9,307 nt of DNA from Firmicutes bacterium UBA3914. GTDB lineage: Bacteria > Bacillota > Limnochordia > Darwinibacteriales > Darwinibacteriaceae. This document shows positions 1-6,229 of this stretch, in pieces. Made by a program: the position numbers and the translations under genes. The stretch is taken from contig DGEY01000082.1 of assembly GCA_002391385.1 (NCBI GenBank), positions 28,549-37,855 on the forward strand, read 5' to 3'. Below the pieces are notes generated by a model. It was not told the origin of the DNA, made no database searches, and saw only the letters and a list, made by a program, of their open reading frames with translations. Every line of letters starts with the position of its first letter. The stretch's first letter is position 1.

Positions 1-1163
1 GTGTAGAGACCGACGATTTGTCCCCCGAAAAACCAGAAGACGACACCCAAGATGAGCGAGATGATTAACCCCAGCCGGCGGGTATGGTTGCTGTAGCTCT
101 GGGCCATGTCGGGACGTTTCTTGCCTAAGCTCTGCCCCACCAGGGAGGTGGCGGAAACGGCAAATGCTTGTCCGGTCATGAAAGAAAGGGCCTGGATGTT
201 CATGCCCACCTGGTGGGTGGCGTAGGCCAGGGTGCCCAGGGAGGCCACGGTGCGCACATAGATGATGGCGCCGGCCCGCATGGCCGCCTGCTCGAACATG
301 GAAGGGACCCCGATGTTGAAGATATTGTACAGGTGCTGCCACTGGGGCCGAAAGCCGTCCCTCAGCTTCAGGTGTAGATAGTGATCTCCCCGCAGCACCA
401 CCGCCAAGGCCATGATGAAGGCTGCCACCTGGCCGATGGATGTGGCCAAGGAGGCACCTGCCACTTCCAGACGGGGGAAGCCCAAGTGGCCGTGGATCAA
501 CAGGTAGTTGAAGGTCACGTTCACCACGTTGGCCACGATATTGTAGACCATGGCCACCCGGGTATGGCCTACGCCCCGCAAAGCGGCGGTGATGGTGGCG
601 GTGAGGGCGAAGATGGGCAGGGTCAGCATCTGAATCCGCAGATAGATGGTGCCGCCGGCCAGAGTTTCCGGGTCAGCGGCGCCCATAAAGGCGATCAGCC
701 GCTCGGCGTACACATAACCCAGGGCACCGGCAATGATCGAGAGTATCAGGGATAAAAACAGAGCCTGCCGCAGGATTTCGTTGGCCTGTCTGGGCTTTCC
801 GGCGCCGCGGTAGCGGGCCACCATGGCGGTGGCACCCACATTCATGGCCACAAACATGAGCATGGATAAGAAACGAGGCTGTACGCTCAGCCCCACAGCC
901 GTGATGGCCCAGGGGCCCAACCCCCCCACCATCATCAAGTCCACCATGGATGTCAGTTGAGTTAAGGTCAATTCCACCAGCGACGGCCAGGCAATGCGCA
1001 GAACGTCTGCATAGAGCATCTTGGAGGTGATGCCCGCGGGGAGCTTTCTGTTCACCCGCTCCACTTCGATCTCGTCTTTTCCAGGTTCCACCAAGGCCAG
1101 AGCCCGGGGGCCCTTTTGCCCCTCCAGCTTCCCCTCGGCCTGCATGGTTTCACTTTGTTCCAT
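1..1163 (-). CDS. MATE family efflux transporter (3' end beyond window)
   Basis: This is a multidrug and toxin extrusion (MATE/NorM-like) inner-membrane transporter, a family that exports drugs and cationic compounds using a Na+ or H+ gradient. I translated the minus strand from the ATG at 1163 and found 387 open codons to the left edge. MATE proteins are usually about 450 residues, so roughly the last two membrane helices are missing. The first MatE repeat starts near residue 56 (RIAWPSLVELTLTQLTSMVD), and MVARYRGAGK near residue 116 matches the family's conserved loop after the second helix. A second repeat begins near residue 285 (NIFNIGVPSMFEQAAMRAG), with SLVGQSLGKK near 345. A GGAACAGGA stretch just upstream serves as ribosome binding site. 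The first 45 or so residues are hydrophilic and charged, longer than in most MATE proteins, so a later start such as Met7 is possible. The substrate cannot be inferred. Confidence 0.93.
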   Translation of the reverse strand, partial: MEQSETMQAEGKLEGQKGPRALALVEPGKDEIEVERVNRKLPAGITSKMLYADVLRIAWPSLVELTLTQLTSMVDLMMVGGLGPWAITAVGLSVQPRFLSMLMFVAMNVGATAMVARYRGAGKPRQANEILRQALFLSLILSIIAGALGYVYAERLIAFMGAADPETLAGGTIYLRIQMLTLPIFALTATITAALRGVGHTRVAMVYNIVANVVNVTFNYLLIHGHLGFPRLEVAGASLATSIGQVAAFIMALAVVLRGDHYLHLKLRDGFRPQWQHLYNIFNIGVPSMFEQAAMRAGAIIYVRTVASLGTLAYATHQVGMNIQALSFMTGQAFAVSATSLVGQSLGKKRPDMAQSYSNHTRRLGLIISLILGVVFWFFGGQIVGLY

Positions 1164-1204
1164 TCTATCCTGTTCCTTTACTACGGATGTTCTACCAATG
1201 AGGG

Positions 1205-1219
1205 CGCCAGCCGCTGGCG
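1205..1219. repeat. Short perfect inverted repeat in the MATE gene leader
   Basis: CGCCAG, a 3-base CCG loop and CTGGCG form a perfect 6-bp inverted repeat. It lies a few bases downstream of the predicted start of transcription for the MATE gene on the minus strand. It could be an operator half-site pair or a leader hairpin. No T-tract follows, so it is not a terminator. Function unknown. Confidence 0.4.
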
Positions 1220-1228
1220 GCGCGGCTC

Positions 1229-1256
1229 ATCATAATTCTTATTTAGCCATTGCCAG
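1229..1256 (-). promoter_or_regulatory. Candidate sigma-70/sigma-A promoter for the MATE gene
   Basis: Reading the minus strand, CTGGCA (1256-1251, 4 of 6 with TTGACA) is followed after 16 bases by TATGAT (1234-1229, 5 of 6 with TATAAT). It sits between the terminator of the upstream lipoprotein gene and the MATE start codon, leaving a leader of about 60 bases. Placement and -10 quality are good; the -35 is only fair. Confidence 0.45.
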
Positions 1257-1270
1257 CCCAGTTCCTGCTC

Positions 1271-1312
1271 CAAAGCAAAAACCAGCAGAAACCCTGAGGT
1301 TCATGCTGGTTT
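1271..1312 (-). terminator. Rho-independent terminator of the lipoprotein gene
   Basis: The arms AAACCAGCA (1279-1287) and TGCTGGTTT (1304-1312) are perfect complements of 9 bp. After a 2-base mismatch the stem continues with AACC/GGTT (1290-1293 and 1298-1301), closing on a 4-base loop. On the minus strand the stem is followed directly by TTGCTTT, giving the T-rich tail of an intrinsic terminator. It begins 12 bases after the lipoprotein stop codon, so it should end that transcript and separate it from the MATE gene. Confidence 0.8.
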
Positions 1313-1323
1313 GGCGCCGAGAT

Positions 1324-1701
1324 TCAGCGGCCCTGGGTGGTGAAGTACACACCGCTGCGGGGGCCGATCCAGCTGTGCTGGACCTTCAGCTCCAGGCGTC
1401 CGTAGGGCACTCCGTAAATATAGAAGTAGCCGTCTTTGTCCGTGCGCACCGTGATGCCCATTCCCACCACGCTCACGCTGGCGTTGGTCAGGGGACGGTA
1501 GCGTCCGCCGCGGTGGGGTTTGCTGTCCAAGCGGATATGCTCGGTATAAGGATCGTAGGAAAGATACCCCCACGTCTCACCTTGATAGCGCGGTGCCGGG
1601 TCAATCACGATGGGAATGTCCATCCTCAAAAGCAGCCGCCCATCGCAGCCCGCGAGCAGGGCAGCCGCGAGGAGTACAGCCACCAGCAGTCCCTTTCTCA
1701 T
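1324..1701 (-). CDS. Small lipoprotein with carboxypeptidase-regulatory-like domain
   Basis: This is a predicted 125-residue membrane-anchored lipoprotein of unknown function. The start at 1701 is preceded by AGGAGG at 6 bases spacing and opens a classic lipoprotein signal: MRKG, a hydrophobic core, then lipobox LAGC with Cys19. A longer in-frame start at 1791 would put 30 unlikely residues in front of this signal and runs through the predicted promoter. Residues 69-108 (ending ...TDKDGYFYIYGVPYGRLELKV) have the pattern of a carboxypeptidase regulatory-like (transthyretin-fold) beta domain: a modified segment, T-D-x-D-G-x-F, then G-x-P-x-G-x-Y/L. Such domains occur in surface proteins and are usually structural or ligand-binding, not catalytic. 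The gene has its own promoter and terminator, so it is probably monocistronic although it lies 86 bases after the LacI-type gene. Assignment to a precise family is not possible. Confidence 0.85.
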   Translation of the reverse strand: MRKGLLVAVLLAAALLAGCDGRLLLRMDIPIVIDPAPRYQGETWGYLSYDPYTEHIRLDSKPHRGGRYRPLTNASVSVVGMGITVRTDKDGYFYIYGVPYGRLELKVQHSWIGPRSGVYFTTQGR

Positions 1702-1736
1702 GGCAAGCCTCCTTTCCAAATCTCCCTGCGCTGCAT

Positions 1737-1765
1737 AATATACCATTCGCTCCAATTTGCGCCAA
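1737..1765 (-). promoter_or_regulatory. Strong-looking promoter of the lipoprotein gene (extended -10)
   Basis: On the minus strand TTGGCG (1765-1760) and TATATT (1742-1737) are separated by exactly 17 bases. A TGG just before the -10 gives an extended -10 (TGn). Transcription would begin near 1730, about 30 bases upstream of the start codon at 1701 and its AGGAGG site. This is the best promoter match seen in the window. Confidence 0.65.
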
Positions 1766-1787
1766 TGCGTCCGGAGCCGCGGAAGGC

Positions 1788-2843
1788 TCAAGCCGCTCCC
1801 CGGGGAGAGGCCGGCCCGATGGTGTTGGTCTCATTGACGATGGTCACAGGCAGGGTGAGGTGCACGGTCCCGTGCTCTTCGGCAATCAACCCCAGAAGCA
1901 CCCGGGCCACCTCCCGCCCCAGGCTATACACGGGCTGCTGCACCGTGGTCAGGGGCGGCGAGAGGTATTTGCCCACCTCAATGCCGTCGAAACCCATCAC
2001 GGAAACCTGCTCAGGTACTTTCACTCCTGCTTCATTCAGGGCCTGGATGGCCCCGATGGCCATAAGATCGTTGCAGGCCATGATCGCGGTGACATCCCCG
2101 GCCTTGATTTGGTCCAGGTGGTTGACCACCGCCCGGTAACCCCCCTGGCGGGTGAAATCCCCGGGCCAGACCAGATCCCGATCCAACTTTAGCCCCAAGG
2201 CGGCTAAACCGTCCTGATAGCCCAGGAACCTTTTTTCTGTGGAAACCAGGCCTTCCTCGCCTAAGATCACCGCGATCCGGCGGTGGCCCAGGGCCCCCAA
2301 AGCCCGCACGCCCTGGCAGATCCCCCCTCTATTATCACCATCCACCCAAGAAACATCCTCCTTGACCGTGCTGCCCAAGAAAACAAAGGGGACATTGGAT
2401 TCCTGGAGCAGCACGATGCGCTCATCCTCCAGGCGGGGCTCGGTGAGGATGATGCCGTCCACCCTCCGGTGGGCCACCAGCTCTTCAATGGTCTCGGTTA
2501 CCCGCTGCTGGCGCACCTGGGGGATCAGCAAACTGAACCCCTGCTCAAAGAGGGTTTCACTCACTCCATGCAGATACTCCAGGAAAAAGGGATCGGCGAT
2601 GGTGCGGGGCGCGGAGGGAAACATCAGTCCAATGGTTTTCGTGCGCCGCCGGGCCAGGTTGCTGGCCACGGTGTGGGGCCGATAGTTGTAGCGCCGGGCC
2701 ATTTCCAATATGAGGGCCTTCGTTTCCGGCTTCACCCGGGGATCATCGGAGAGGGCCCGGGAAACGGTTGCTTTGGAGTAGCCGCATATTTTGGCTAGCT
2801 CCGCCATGGTAATGGACCCTTTGGTTCTGTTTTGGCCCTTCAT
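1788..2843 (-). CDS. LacI/GalR family transcriptional regulator
   Basis: This is a DNA-binding regulator of the LacI family, usually a dimer or tetramer that binds a palindromic operator and responds to a sugar or related small molecule. The 351-residue protein has the full layout. The N-terminal helix-turn-helix is at residues 11-31 (ITMAELAKICGYSKATVSRA). A hinge helix (HTVASNLARRR, 57-67) follows, then a periplasmic-binding-protein-like core from IGLMFP (71) to the end. Core hallmarks include VDGIILTEP (128-136), DGDNRGG (168-174), GHRRIAVI (186-193), a CNDLMAIGA segment (257-265) and MGFDG (283-287). I chose the ATG at 2843 because it puts the helix-turn-helix at the usual distance from the N-terminus and has AGGGGGTG 8 bases upstream; the in-frame start at 3026 would lie inside the divergent redoxin gene. 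No sugar transporter or glycosidase is nearby, so its regulon is unclear. It may act on its own divergent promoter region. Confidence 0.95.
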   Translation of the reverse strand: MKGQNRTKGSITMAELAKICGYSKATVSRALSDDPRVKPETKALILEMARRYNYRPHTVASNLARRRTKTIGLMFPSAPRTIADPFFLEYLHGVSETLFEQGFSLLIPQVRQQRVTETIEELVAHRRVDGIILTEPRLEDERIVLLQESNVPFVFLGSTVKEDVSWVDGDNRGGICQGVRALGALGHRRIAVILGEEGLVSTEKRFLGYQDGLAALGLKLDRDLVWPGDFTRQGGYRAVVNHLDQIKAGDVTAIMACNDLMAIGAIQALNEAGVKVPEQVSVMGFDGIEVGKYLSPPLTTVQQPVYSLGREVARVLLGLIAEEHGTVHLTLPVTIVNETNTIGPASPRGAA

Positions 2844-2910
2844 CTTCTGCCCACCCCCTGCCTCTGGGTATTCTCTAAACCTGGGGCCAGTTCCTGTTTC
2901 CGGCCCGCTG

Positions 2911-2923
2911 CTCCCTAGGGGAG
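2911..2923. promoter_or_regulatory. Possible operator palindrome between LacI-type gene and redoxin gene
   Basis: The 127-base divergent gap contains CTCCC-TAG-GGGAG, a perfect 5-bp inverted repeat. A second short palindrome, CTGGGGCCAG, lies at 2881-2890. LacI-family regulators often bind palindromes in the gap next to their own gene, so these are candidates, but both are short and GC-rich and could be chance. I could not find a convincing -35/-10 pair for either gene in this gap. Confidence 0.25.
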
Positions 2924-2970
2924 GAAAATCCTTACCGTTGTGGAAAGATATAGCCAAGGAGGTTGATAAT

Positions 2971-3549
2971 ATGGCGTATACACTGCCTTTGGGGAGCAAG
3001 GCTCCCGATTTCAGACTTCTAGCCACAGACGGTAAATACTACAGCCTGGGTGATTTCACCAGCGATTACCTGGTCATCTTCTTCACCTGCAACCACTGCC
3101 CCTATGTGCAGAACTCCGATGAAGTGACCCGCCGCACGGTGGAGAAATTCCAGAAGCACGGGGTCACCTTCGTGGGGATCAACTCCAACAGCGCCAACAC
3201 CTACGAGGAAGACTCCTATGAGAACATGGTGAAGCGCATGGAAGAACACCGCTTCCCCTGGGTGTACCTGCATGATGCCACCCAGGAGGTGGCTGAAGCC
3301 TACGGGGCGCTGCGCACACCCCACTTCTACGTCTTCGACAAGGAGCGCAGGCTGGTGTACACAGGCCGGGCTGTGGATAACCCCCGCCAGCCGGAAAAGA
3401 TCACAACCTACGATCTGGAAAACGCCTTAGAGGAGCTCATCGCCGGGAAACCCATCACCACTCCCCTCACCAACCCCATCGGCTGCAACATCAAATGGGA
3501 CGGCAAACCTGCCCACTGGATGCCTCCTGAGGCGTGCGATCTGGTTTAG
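2971..3549 (+). CDS. Thioredoxin-fold redoxin (AhpC/TSA-like) protein
   Basis: This 192-residue cytoplasmic protein belongs to the redoxin/AhpC-TSA branch of the thioredoxin superfamily. It begins with the typical PLGSKAPDFRLLATDGKYYSL lead-in (residues 6-26). The active-site region is FFTCNHCPYV (37-46), with a C-x-x-C pair at Cys40 and Cys43. A TP motif at 116-117 corresponds to the cis-proline loop. A conserved-looking GCNIKW segment with a third Cys (172) lies near the end. The likely role is thiol-disulfide exchange or peroxide-linked redox chemistry; the partner is unknown. No signal peptide is seen. The start at 2971 has a near-perfect AAGGAGG at 8 bases spacing; an in-frame start at 2791 would overlap the divergent regulator gene. 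The gene stands alone and ends at its own terminator at 3565-3600. Confidence 0.92.
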   Translation: MAYTLPLGSKAPDFRLLATDGKYYSLGDFTSDYLVIFFTCNHCPYVQNSDEVTRRTVEKFQKHGVTFVGINSNSANTYEEDSYENMVKRMEEHRFPWVYLHDATQEVAEAYGALRTPHFYVFDKERRLVYTGRAVDNPRQPEKITTYDLENALEELIAGKPITTPLTNPIGCNIKWDGKPAHWMPPEACDLV

Positions 3550-3561
3550 GGAGCAAATTTC

Positions 3562-3981
3562 TCACAGGGGCTGCCTCCCAGGGGGCAGTCCCTGTTTGTT
3601 CCAGCGCCGCCTGCCGATCTGTTTTTCCAGCCGCCACTGGGGCGGAGGCCCATCCTCACCCCAATATTCATCGAGCTGCACGATCTTGGCGCCGGCAAAC
3701 CTGAAGAAGGAGACCGCATGGTGGGAAGACCCACCGTCCACAGCCCACACCCGAGTGGCGGTAATAACCAGATCATCGGAAACCACTTCGATCCTCTCCA
3801 CCTGGCCCTGCCACTTCCCAGGGTACCCGCAGTTGGCGCAGATGAACTCCTCCACGGAGAACTGCTCCTTGGTGTTGTGCCAGTTGATCACGGCATGTGG
3901 TGCGAAATAGGAGCGGAGGCCAGCCTCGTTTTGGGTGGCCACCTCCCGCCAATATTCCCTGACTAACTGCCCCTTGTCCAC
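3562..3981 (-). CDS. NTF2/SnoaL-like family protein
   Basis: This 139-residue protein has the nuclear transport factor 2-like (SnoaL-like) cone-shaped alpha+beta fold. Its sequence closely follows a Bacillota group I recognise: KGQLVREYWREVATQ, then INWHNTKEQFSVEEFICANCGYPGKW (32-57), then a beta-sheet part ending LDEYWGEDGPPPQWRLEKQIG (103-123). Members may be small enzymes or ligand-binding proteins; no substrate is known for this group. No signal peptide is present, so it should act in the cytoplasm. It starts with GTG at 3981, 13 bases after the stop of the M23 peptidase gene, with only a weak GGGGG stretch ahead of it, so translation is probably coupled. Residues after about 123 (RRRWNKQGLPPGRQPL) look like an extension beyond the usual family end. 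Much of it is encoded by the terminator hairpin of the convergent redoxin gene. Confidence 0.88.
   Translation of the reverse strand: MDKGQLVREYWREVATQNEAGLRSYFAPHAVINWHNTKEQFSVEEFICANCGYPGKWQGQVERIEVVSDDLVITATRVWAVDGGSSHHAVSFFRFAGAKIVQLDEYWGEDGPPPQWRLEKQIGRRRWNKQGLPPGRQPL
3565..3600 (+). terminator. Rho-independent terminator of the redoxin gene
   Basis: The arms CAGGGGCTGCC (3565-3575) and GGCAGTCCCTG (3584-3594) form an 11-bp stem with a single G-U wobble and an 8-base loop. TTTGTT follows directly on the plus strand. It starts 15 bases after the redoxin stop codon. It lies inside the 3' end of the convergent NTF2-like coding sequence, directly next to that gene's stop at 3562-3564. On the minus strand no clear T-tract follows, so it is best read as a plus-strand terminator. 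Confidence 0.8.
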
Positions 3982-3994
3982 AGCCCATCCCCCG

Positions 3995-4990
3995 CTACTT
4001 TTCCGCAGGAGCTACAAACTGGCCCCGCAGCGGCTCGCCGCGCTCCACCAAAACGCCATCGACCAGATAGGAGCGGAAAAGGGCCGGCAGACCCTCTCCC
4101 CCAGGGAAATCAGGGGTGTTTTGCAGATGGTTATGGAGGTGCGGTTCGCTGGAATTCCCGCTGTTACCGCAGAGCCCCAATAGATCCCCCGGTTCCACCC
4201 AATCCCCCACCTGCACCGCCACGCTGCCCCGCTGAAGGTGGGCCAAAAACGAATACTCACCATTTTGGTGGTCGATGACCACGTGGTTGCCCAAAGGCTG
4301 CTCGGGGTTCATGCTGCCGGGGATGTTGTCCCCAATGCCATCCACCGCGGCGATCACCAAGCCGGCAGCGGGGGCCAAAATGGGCCGGCCAAAGGCGTAG
4401 TAGTCTTCATTGGCGGTGCCGGCACCGGCATGGGAGGAGCCATTTTCCAGCACCAAAAAGTCCAGGGCAAAGCGCTGGGCAGCATCTGCGGCGTGGTAGT
4501 TTTGGCCAATGGAGCGCCCGCCCCAATAGACGTACCATTCACCGGTAAAGGGCAGATAAAGCTCGGTCTTGGTCTCGTAGTCCAGAAACTGGCTGGGAGC
4601 CTCCTTGGGAACTTGGGTAACATACAGGCCGCCGATCACTTCCCGATCATCAAAAGCCCACTGGATGGCTAGATAAACCTCTACGCCTGGAAATTGGAGC
4701 AGACCCTGATACACCCACCACTCCCCTAGGAGGGAGACTTCCTCATGGACCAGCTCCGCCCCGGAGCCAAAGGCGCTCACCACCTGCGCCTGGAACTGCC
4801 GGAAACCATCCTCGGTGCCGAAGGCCGCCTGCAGCTCAGGGGAGAACATCCCCCAAAGCTCAGCGGAGGCCCCGCGGAAGAAAAGTTCGGTCAGACCCCG
4901 GCCCGTGGCCGCGGCCCCCTGGGCCTCCGCCGGCACCAAGCTCACCGCGATCAGCAGCACCGCCGCTAAACAGCAGAGAAACCTTTTCAT
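3995..4990 (-). CDS. Secreted DUF3887 / M23 family metallopeptidase
   Basis: This is a predicted exported zinc endopeptidase of the LytM/M23 family, which cleaves peptide cross-links or bridges in peptidoglycan. The 331-residue protein starts with a signal peptide (MKRF, hydrophobic core, cleavage probably near AEAQ at 21-24). Residues 32-125 match the DUF3887 pattern that often precedes M23 domains in Bacillota. The peptidase domain spans about 160-290. Candidate zinc ligands are His166 and Asp177 (NYHAADAAQRFALDF) and His286 in PHLHNH (283-288), with His284 and His251 (FLAHL) as the usual catalytic partners. The VGDWVEPGDLLGLCGNSGNS stretch is typical of M23. The active site looks complete. 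I chose the ATG at 4990 because AAGGTGG lies 10 bases upstream; a GTG at 4996 in frame adds two residues. It sits between the DUF362 and NTF2-like genes, in one operon. Confidence 0.92.
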   Translation of the reverse strand: MKRFLCCLAAVLLIAVSLVPAEAQGAAATGRGLTELFFRGASAELWGMFSPELQAAFGTEDGFRQFQAQVVSAFGSGAELVHEEVSLLGEWWVYQGLLQFPGVEVYLAIQWAFDDREVIGGLYVTQVPKEAPSQFLDYETKTELYLPFTGEWYVYWGGRSIGQNYHAADAAQRFALDFLVLENGSSHAGAGTANEDYYAFGRPILAPAAGLVIAAVDGIGDNIPGSMNPEQPLGNHVVIDHQNGEYSFLAHLQRGSVAVQVGDWVEPGDLLGLCGNSGNSSEPHLHNHLQNTPDFPGGEGLPALFRSYLVDGVLVERGEPLRGQFVAPAEK

Positions 4991-5012
4991 GTTCACTTCC
5001 CCACCTTTTTAT

Positions 5013-6101
5013 CTATGACAACCGCTCTGCCAAAAAGTCCAAAATCGCCTTGGCACTGGGGGGACAGCCCGGCGCGTAATCCCCCAAGCCCCGGGTACAG
5101 CTGCCGATGCCGAGGCCCTGTCCGGTTTTGCCCCTAAACCCCTGGCCGATGGAGAGGGGCCGGGGAACTGAAGGCAGAAGCCCCCGCTCATCCAAGCGGG
5201 CCAGGGCATGGATCAAGCTGCCGAAGCAGGCGGAGCAGGCTTGATCCTCCTGCACCAGGCGGGCCAGCCGGGCCACCTTGCGGGTCGGCTGCATGCGCTG
5301 GGTTGCGTGGGCTCCCCGCAGGACCACAACTTCCGTGTCCGGCCCAAAGAGCCGGCCCACCCCCAGCTCCGCGGCGAGGGGCAGATAGCCGATCTCCTCG
5401 GGGTCGTAGCCCAAAAGGTGCGCCACATAGGAATCCACCAGCACAGGGTCGCTTCCCACCAGAATGCGGTCCATCTGCACGGGGTTGCCCCCTTCTTCGA
5501 AGTCCAGATCCCCCATGAGCCCATCCACGATCACCAGATCAGTGGGCACCGCCTTGTTCAGATAGGCGATGGGCTTATGCAGCCCCAACGTATGGAAGCG
5601 GCGCTTTTCCTGGTTGGGGATGCAGCCCTTGAGGTTCTTCAGGGCGCAGGTGATCTTGGTCTGGCAGTGGCCCTTAAGGACCGGGAGGTTGATCAAGAAA
5701 TCCACCCTGCTGAGCTCGTCGCACACCAAGAGTTCCAGCTCCATGACCTTCCTGGGGTGGAAGCTGTCCTTCTGCAAATCCACCAGCTCCACGCCGTACC
5801 TTTCGGCCAGTTCCGTGTAGCCGCACACCTGAAAGGCGCGGCGGGTGCTGTCGCCGATCCAGGAGCCTTCCAGCACCACGATGTTTTTGTGACCATGATC
5901 CTGCAGGTACTGAATGACCCCCTCCACCAGCTGCGGTGAAGTGGTGGCTCCCTCCCAGGCCGGCCGGGCCACCACCAGGTTGGGCTTTAGCCCGATGCGG
6001 GCCCCAGGGGCGATGGACCTGGCCAGGTTGAGGTGCTGGAGAAGTTCCTGGACCATCTCCACGGGTTTGTGTCCGTAACTTACATAGATACCATCGATCA
6101 T
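5013..6101 (-). CDS. DUF362 domain-containing protein
   Basis: This 362-residue cytoplasmic protein carries a DUF362 domain, a family of unknown function often associated with iron-sulfur or redox proteins. Hallmarks seen are GLKPNLV (37-43), LPVLKGHCQTKITCALKNLKGCIP (139-162), DGLMGDLDFEEGGNP (193-207) and a segment starting ILVGSDPVLVDSYVAHLLGYD (213-233). The C-terminal 80 residues contain four cysteines spaced CSAC (289 and 292), SC (335) and GCPPSAKAILDFL (346 onward). These could hold a metal ion or an iron-sulfur cluster in place of the ferredoxin-type tail that many DUF362 proteins have; this is inference. The start at 6101 has AAGGAG 9 bases upstream; a longer start at 6209 would cover most of the divergent gap. 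It is the first gene of the operon with the M23 peptidase (22-base gap) and the NTF2-like gene. The biological role is unknown. Confidence 0.9.
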   Translation of the reverse strand: MIDGIYVSYGHKPVEMVQELLQHLNLARSIAPGARIGLKPNLVVARPAWEGATTSPQLVEGVIQYLQDHGHKNIVVLEGSWIGDSTRRAFQVCGYTELAERYGVELVDLQKDSFHPRKVMELELLVCDELSRVDFLINLPVLKGHCQTKITCALKNLKGCIPNQEKRRFHTLGLHKPIAYLNKAVPTDLVIVDGLMGDLDFEEGGNPVQMDRILVGSDPVLVDSYVAHLLGYDPEEIGYLPLAAELGVGRLFGPDTEVVVLRGAHATQRMQPTRKVARLARLVQEDQACSACFGSLIHALARLDERGLLPSVPRPLSIGQGFRGKTGQGLGIGSCTRGLGDYAPGCPPSAKAILDFLAERLS

Positions 6102-6145
6102 GCTGCTTCGCTCCTTCCCGTCGGGTTTGTTATTCCACCCGCCAA

Positions 6146-6163
6146 GGGCAAAACCCTTTGCCC
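6146..6163. repeat. Perfect 7-bp inverted repeat in divergent gap
   Basis: GGGCAAA, a 4-base ACCC loop and TTTGCCC form a perfect palindrome in the middle of the 128-base gap between the divergent DUF362 operon and the alpha/beta hydrolase gene. The position suits a shared operator. No T-tract follows on either strand, and no convincing -35/-10 pair was found in the gap. Function is inferred from position only. Confidence 0.4.
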
Positions 6164-6229
6164 CTGGAAAGGAGTCTGGCCCGCGGTATGGAAAATCTAC
6201 CATAAGCATTCAGCGGGAGGGATCGGGTC

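Noticed and set aside
168..755. Two plus-strand open frames rich in His, Gly and Gln
   Set aside because: They are antisense to the MATE membrane helices; their composition is the usual mirror image of hydrophobic coding.
1702..1800. Possible terminator after the LacI-type gene
   Set aside because: Short GAGCC/GGCTC complementarity is present near 1780, but the stem is imperfect and no T-tract follows.
1021..2139. Long plus-strand open frame of 372 codons
   Set aside because: It runs antisense across the MATE start, the lipoprotein gene and the LacI-type gene, shows no recognisable domain, and is explained by GC-rich shadow coding.
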